A DNA stretch of 64,000 nucleotides from JAIBAC01 sp046331095 (lineage in GTDB: Bacteria > Actinomycetota > Acidimicrobiia > UBA2766). Shown piece by piece: positions 61,773 through 64,000 of the stretch. Within the stretch, counting starts at the first letter, position 1. Each line of letters starts with the position of its first letter. The notes below the pieces were generated by a model that ran no database searches, was not told the DNA's origin, and saw nothing but the letters and a program-made list of their open reading frames with translations. Both the position numbers and the translations under genes were made by a program. The stretch lies in assembly GCA_046331095.1 (NCBI GenBank), contig JAXLRM010000004.1:248001-312000 (forward strand). Reading direction: 5' to 3'.

Positions 61773-62473
61773 CCTGCATCGGTTCCGCCGGTGGTGCCGG
61801 TGGCGGATTCGGCCTCGTCGACTAGGGGCTTGTACGCACGCCTGTGCAGCACGAGCCCGACTGCGATCAGGATCGTCGCGGCGAACGCCAGGTAGAGGCC
61901 GAGCCCGGGCAGCGCCAGGGTTTCGAAGTTGGCGATCTGCGCCGGGCCCAGCACCGGCGGTGTGAAGTCCCCCACCGCTCCGGCGAGGGGGGCGGACGGG
62001 TCGAGGGTGTGCCCGTAGCGCCACAGCCAGAACTGCAGGTCCGCGAGGAACAGGAACGGGAACAACAGGGCCGGGATCGTGAACAACACAACCCAGCGCG
62101 ACCTGAACACGAGCGCGGCGAGCAGGATGCCCGCGACCGCCACGATCGCGATCACGGCCACCGACCGCTCGAGCGTCGCCCCTCCTTCGAACGAGGCCAT
62201 GCCTACGTAGTGGTTCAGCTCCTCGAGCTCGTTGAGGGCGTTCAAGCCCCTGACCGTCTCGCCCTCGAGCCGGTTCACGTACGCCTGCACATGCAGGCCC
62301 TTGGGGTACTGGGGGGCGACGAGCCTGAGGTTCCAGTAGGGGAAGAAGATGGAGACCACCAGCAGGACCGCGGCCGCCACGAAGAGGATCCGCGGCACCT
62401 GGTAACGAGCCCAGTGCTTGTGCGCCTCCTCGGGCGGGACCTTCGGTCCGAGGATCTTCTCGGTGATCCCCAT
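61769..62473 (-). CDS. Nos-cluster integral membrane protein (NosB-like position)
   Basis: The 234 residues have a polar start, a hydrophobic helix (~28-46), an extracytoplasmic loop with YPKGLHVQAYVNRLEG and HYVGMASFEGG, and three more helices from ~100. PKGL.V..Y resembles the loop of membrane proteins encoded next to clade II nosZ. No redox motif is seen. ATG 62473 follows AGGAG. It overlaps nosD by four bases and lies 40 bp after nosZ. NosB of Wolinella occupies the same place, but I cannot confirm homology. Confidence 0.75.
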   Translation of the reverse strand: MGITEKILGPKVPPEEAHKHWARYQVPRILFVAAAVLLVVSIFFPYWNLRLVAPQYPKGLHVQAYVNRLEGETVRGLNALNELEELNHYVGMASFEGGATLERSVAVIAIVAVAGILLAALVFRSRWVVLFTIPALLFPFLFLADLQFWLWRYGHTLDPSAPLAGAVGDFTPPVLGPAQIANFETLALPGLGLYLAFAATILIAVGLVLHRRAYKPLVDEAESATGTTGGTDAG

Positions 62474-62513
62474 CTTCTTCGCTCCTACTACGTCGTCGTC
62501 GTGGTCACCGCCG

Positions 62514-64000
62514 TTACGGCGCGACCGTCATGTAGCCGGCCATCTCGAGGTGCAGCGCCGAGCAGAACTCGGTGCAGTAGAAGGGGTACACCCCGTCCTT
62601 GTCGGCGACGAAATTGATCGTCGTCGCCTCTCCGGCCTCGAGGCTGAGGTTGATGTTGTAGCCCGGAACCGCGAACCCGTGGGTCGCGTCCGGTGCCCGC
62701 TCGATGTTGGTCAGGTGCATCGTGACGTTGTCGCCCTTCTTCAGCTCGATCTGGTCGGGCGTGAAGTGGCTGCGGACGACGGTCATGTTGACCGTGACGT
62801 TGTTGCCGTCGCGGACGATGCTCTCGGTTCCCGGCTTCGGGGCGTTGGGATCGACCGACCAGGTCATCGGGTCCCAGCCGACGTCGGGGTAGACCTCGAC
62901 GGGATGCAGCTTGTCGGCCTTGATGATCTGGGTGTAGTGCGGTTCACCGACGCCGATGGGCATGTCGTACATGACCGGCATCGTCTTGCCGCCCTGGGAG
63001 ATGTCCAGGAGCTGGAAGTTCTGCGGGAACAACGGTCCCGGGTGGAAGAAGCGGTCGATCGACCACTTGTTCAGCGCCACCAGGTACTTGCCGTCGGGGC
63101 TCACCGTGTCGCCTTCTGCGGCGCTGAGGTGGCCGATGTTGTACTGCACCTTCTCCTTGTTCACCAGCGACCAGGGCTTCTCGCCGTCGGGTGTCTTGTC
63201 GCCGCCGAGTGACCAGCGGGCCACCGCCGAGTCGAGGAACAGGCTCGTGTAGGCGTAGCCCTTGTCGTCGAACTGGGTGTGGAGCGGGCCGAGGCCGAGC
63301 TCGACCTGGGCTTCCTTGGTGGCGTCGAAGTTGAGCACCGGCACGCCGTAGGGGTCGTTCTTCTCGTAGTTCTTGTTCGCGATCGCGTCCTTGATCTTGT
63401 CGATGCCGTAGACGGTCACGTGGGGGTCGAGCTTGCCCGACACGACGACCCACTTGCCGTTCGGGGTCACGTCGGCGCCGTGGGGGCTCTTGGGCTCGGG
63501 CACCATGTGCAGCAGGCCCTCGGCGTTGCTGACGGCCAGCGGGATCACCTTCATGCCGTTGATGTCGGTGGACTTGCCCGCCGCGACCGCCTCGGCGGCC
63601 TTGTTCACGTCGATCACGTGGAGGTAGTCCATGTCGTTGACCGTCGTGGACTTCTCCATCGGCTCCCCGCCGGGACCGCCCTGCGCTGCAGGCAAGGTGC
63701 CACCGGTGGCGAGCTCGGTGTTGAACGAGTTGCAGAAGATCAGCCCCTCGGACTCGAGCTTGCCCGCGTCGCACAGGTCCTGGAAGTACGGGGGCAGCTC
63801 CATCGCGAACGAGCGCGCCGGGTCGATGCGGCCCGTGGTGCGGTCGAACTTCCACATCGTGATCATGCCCCGGTACAGCTCCTTGTAGGTGCTGAGGGGC
63901 TGGTACGCGAAGCCGAGCGGCTGGGCGTACTGGCCGCCCTCGATCACCCACTCGGTGTTCGGGGTCACGAAGCTGCCGCCGTGGTCGCTCCACGTGAGCG
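62514..64000 (-). CDS. nosZ: Nitrous oxide reductase NosZ, clade II type (5' part outside the window)
   Basis: It reduces N2O to N2 outside the cytoplasmic membrane. About 495 residues are visible and the frame runs off the window end (LTWSDHGGSFVTPNTEWVIE near the cut). CuZ histidine contexts are PKSPHGADVTPNG, GPLHTQFDDKG, IGHLSAAEGDTVSP and GEPHYTQ. The C-terminal cupredoxin holds CuA in YPFYCTEFCSALHLEMAGYM (C, C, H, M). The clade II (atypical) assignment rests on the neighbouring membrane protein gene and on the gene order nosZ-membrane protein-nosD-nosF-nosY-nosL without nosR. The signal peptide lies outside the window. Confidence 0.96.
   Translation of the reverse strand, partial: LTWSDHGGSFVTPNTEWVIEGGQYAQPLGFAYQPLSTYKELYRGMITMWKFDRTTGRIDPARSFAMELPPYFQDLCDAGKLESEGLIFCNSFNTELATGGTLPAAQGGPGGEPMEKSTTVNDMDYLHVIDVNKAAEAVAAGKSTDINGMKVIPLAVSNAEGLLHMVPEPKSPHGADVTPNGKWVVVSGKLDPHVTVYGIDKIKDAIANKNYEKNDPYGVPVLNFDATKEAQVELGLGPLHTQFDDKGYAYTSLFLDSAVARWSLGGDKTPDGEKPWSLVNKEKVQYNIGHLSAAEGDTVSPDGKYLVALNKWSIDRFFHPGPLFPQNFQLLDISQGGKTMPVMYDMPIGVGEPHYTQIIKADKLHPVEVYPDVGWDPMTWSVDPNAPKPGTESIVRDGNNVTVNMTVVRSHFTPDQIELKKGDNVTMHLTNIERAPDATHGFAVPGYNINLSLEAGEATTINFVADKDGVYPFYCTEFCSALHLEMAGYMTVAP

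Overview
The window is 64 kb of GC-rich (roughly 70%) chromosomal DNA with dense gene packing, many GTG and TTG starts, ATGA/GTGA gene overlaps, a mycobacterial-type IlvG-like enzyme, a CIRCE-controlled groEL, OmpR-type signalling and glucosyl-3-phosphoglycerate synthesis. Together these point to an Actinomycetota chromosome. A deep, uncultured-type lineage such as Acidimicrobiia is my best guess, because a Firmicutes-like SigH sits in a Firmicutes-like gene order and a clade II nitrous oxide reductase cluster is present. The placement is inference. No transposase, integrase, phage gene or CRISPR array was seen.

Layout. 0-5 kb: ispD (partial), ispF, cysS, rlmB and sigH, closed by a strong terminator. 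5-9.3 kb: lipid kinase and PAP2 phosphatase (divergent), tRNA-Thr, and two coupled membrane proteins. 9.4-14.6 kb: compatible-solute genes (treT-like, otsA-like, gpgS) and an M50 protease with a Clp-N-like tail. 14.7-16.5 kb: a SAM-I riboswitch followed by a threonine-synthase-like PLP enzyme and a MoaD/ThiS-type sulfur carrier. 16.5-20.1 kb: thiolase, hotdog thioesterase and prfC. 20.3-25.8 kb: an extracellular polysaccharide operon (epimerase, O-antigen-ligase-like protein, deacetylase, GT4, phosphoglycosyl transferase) facing a PglD-like acetyltransferase. 26-30 kb: serine hydrolase, CIRCE-groEL, an ABC-transporter scar and a small paralogous protein. 30.3-33.5 kb: a MoxR-DUF58-VWA operon, preceded by a structured, terminator-ended non-coding stretch. 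34.1-37.3 kb: two-component system and acyltransferase. 37.5-43.6 kb: a frameshifted SDR-like gene, rhodanese, IlvG-like enzyme, a J-domain-like protein and a glutamyl-tRNA synthetase with an altered HIGH motif. 43.7-51.4 kb: ABC exporter, cupin, lipoprotein, an FAD-monooxygenase remnant and an orphan DNA methyltransferase with an unknown C-terminal domain. 51.4-58 kb: oxidoreductases, a SipW-type signal peptidase with two secreted substrates (one frameshifted), a GxGYxYP protein and an MDR dehydrogenase. 58.1-64 kb: nosZ-(membrane protein)-nosD-nosF-nosY-nosL, cut by the window end.

Three things stand out. (1) The riboswitch-thrC-moaD arrangement suggests protein-thiocarboxylate-dependent sulfur transfer in the methionine branch. 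(2) A family of 63-64 bp palindromic units occurs in 2-5 tandem copies at five intergenic sites, always at gene 3' ends, with the inner sequence homogenised within each site but different between sites. (3) Several single-base frameshifts fall in otherwise well-conserved reading frames, which reflects either genuine decay or assembly error.
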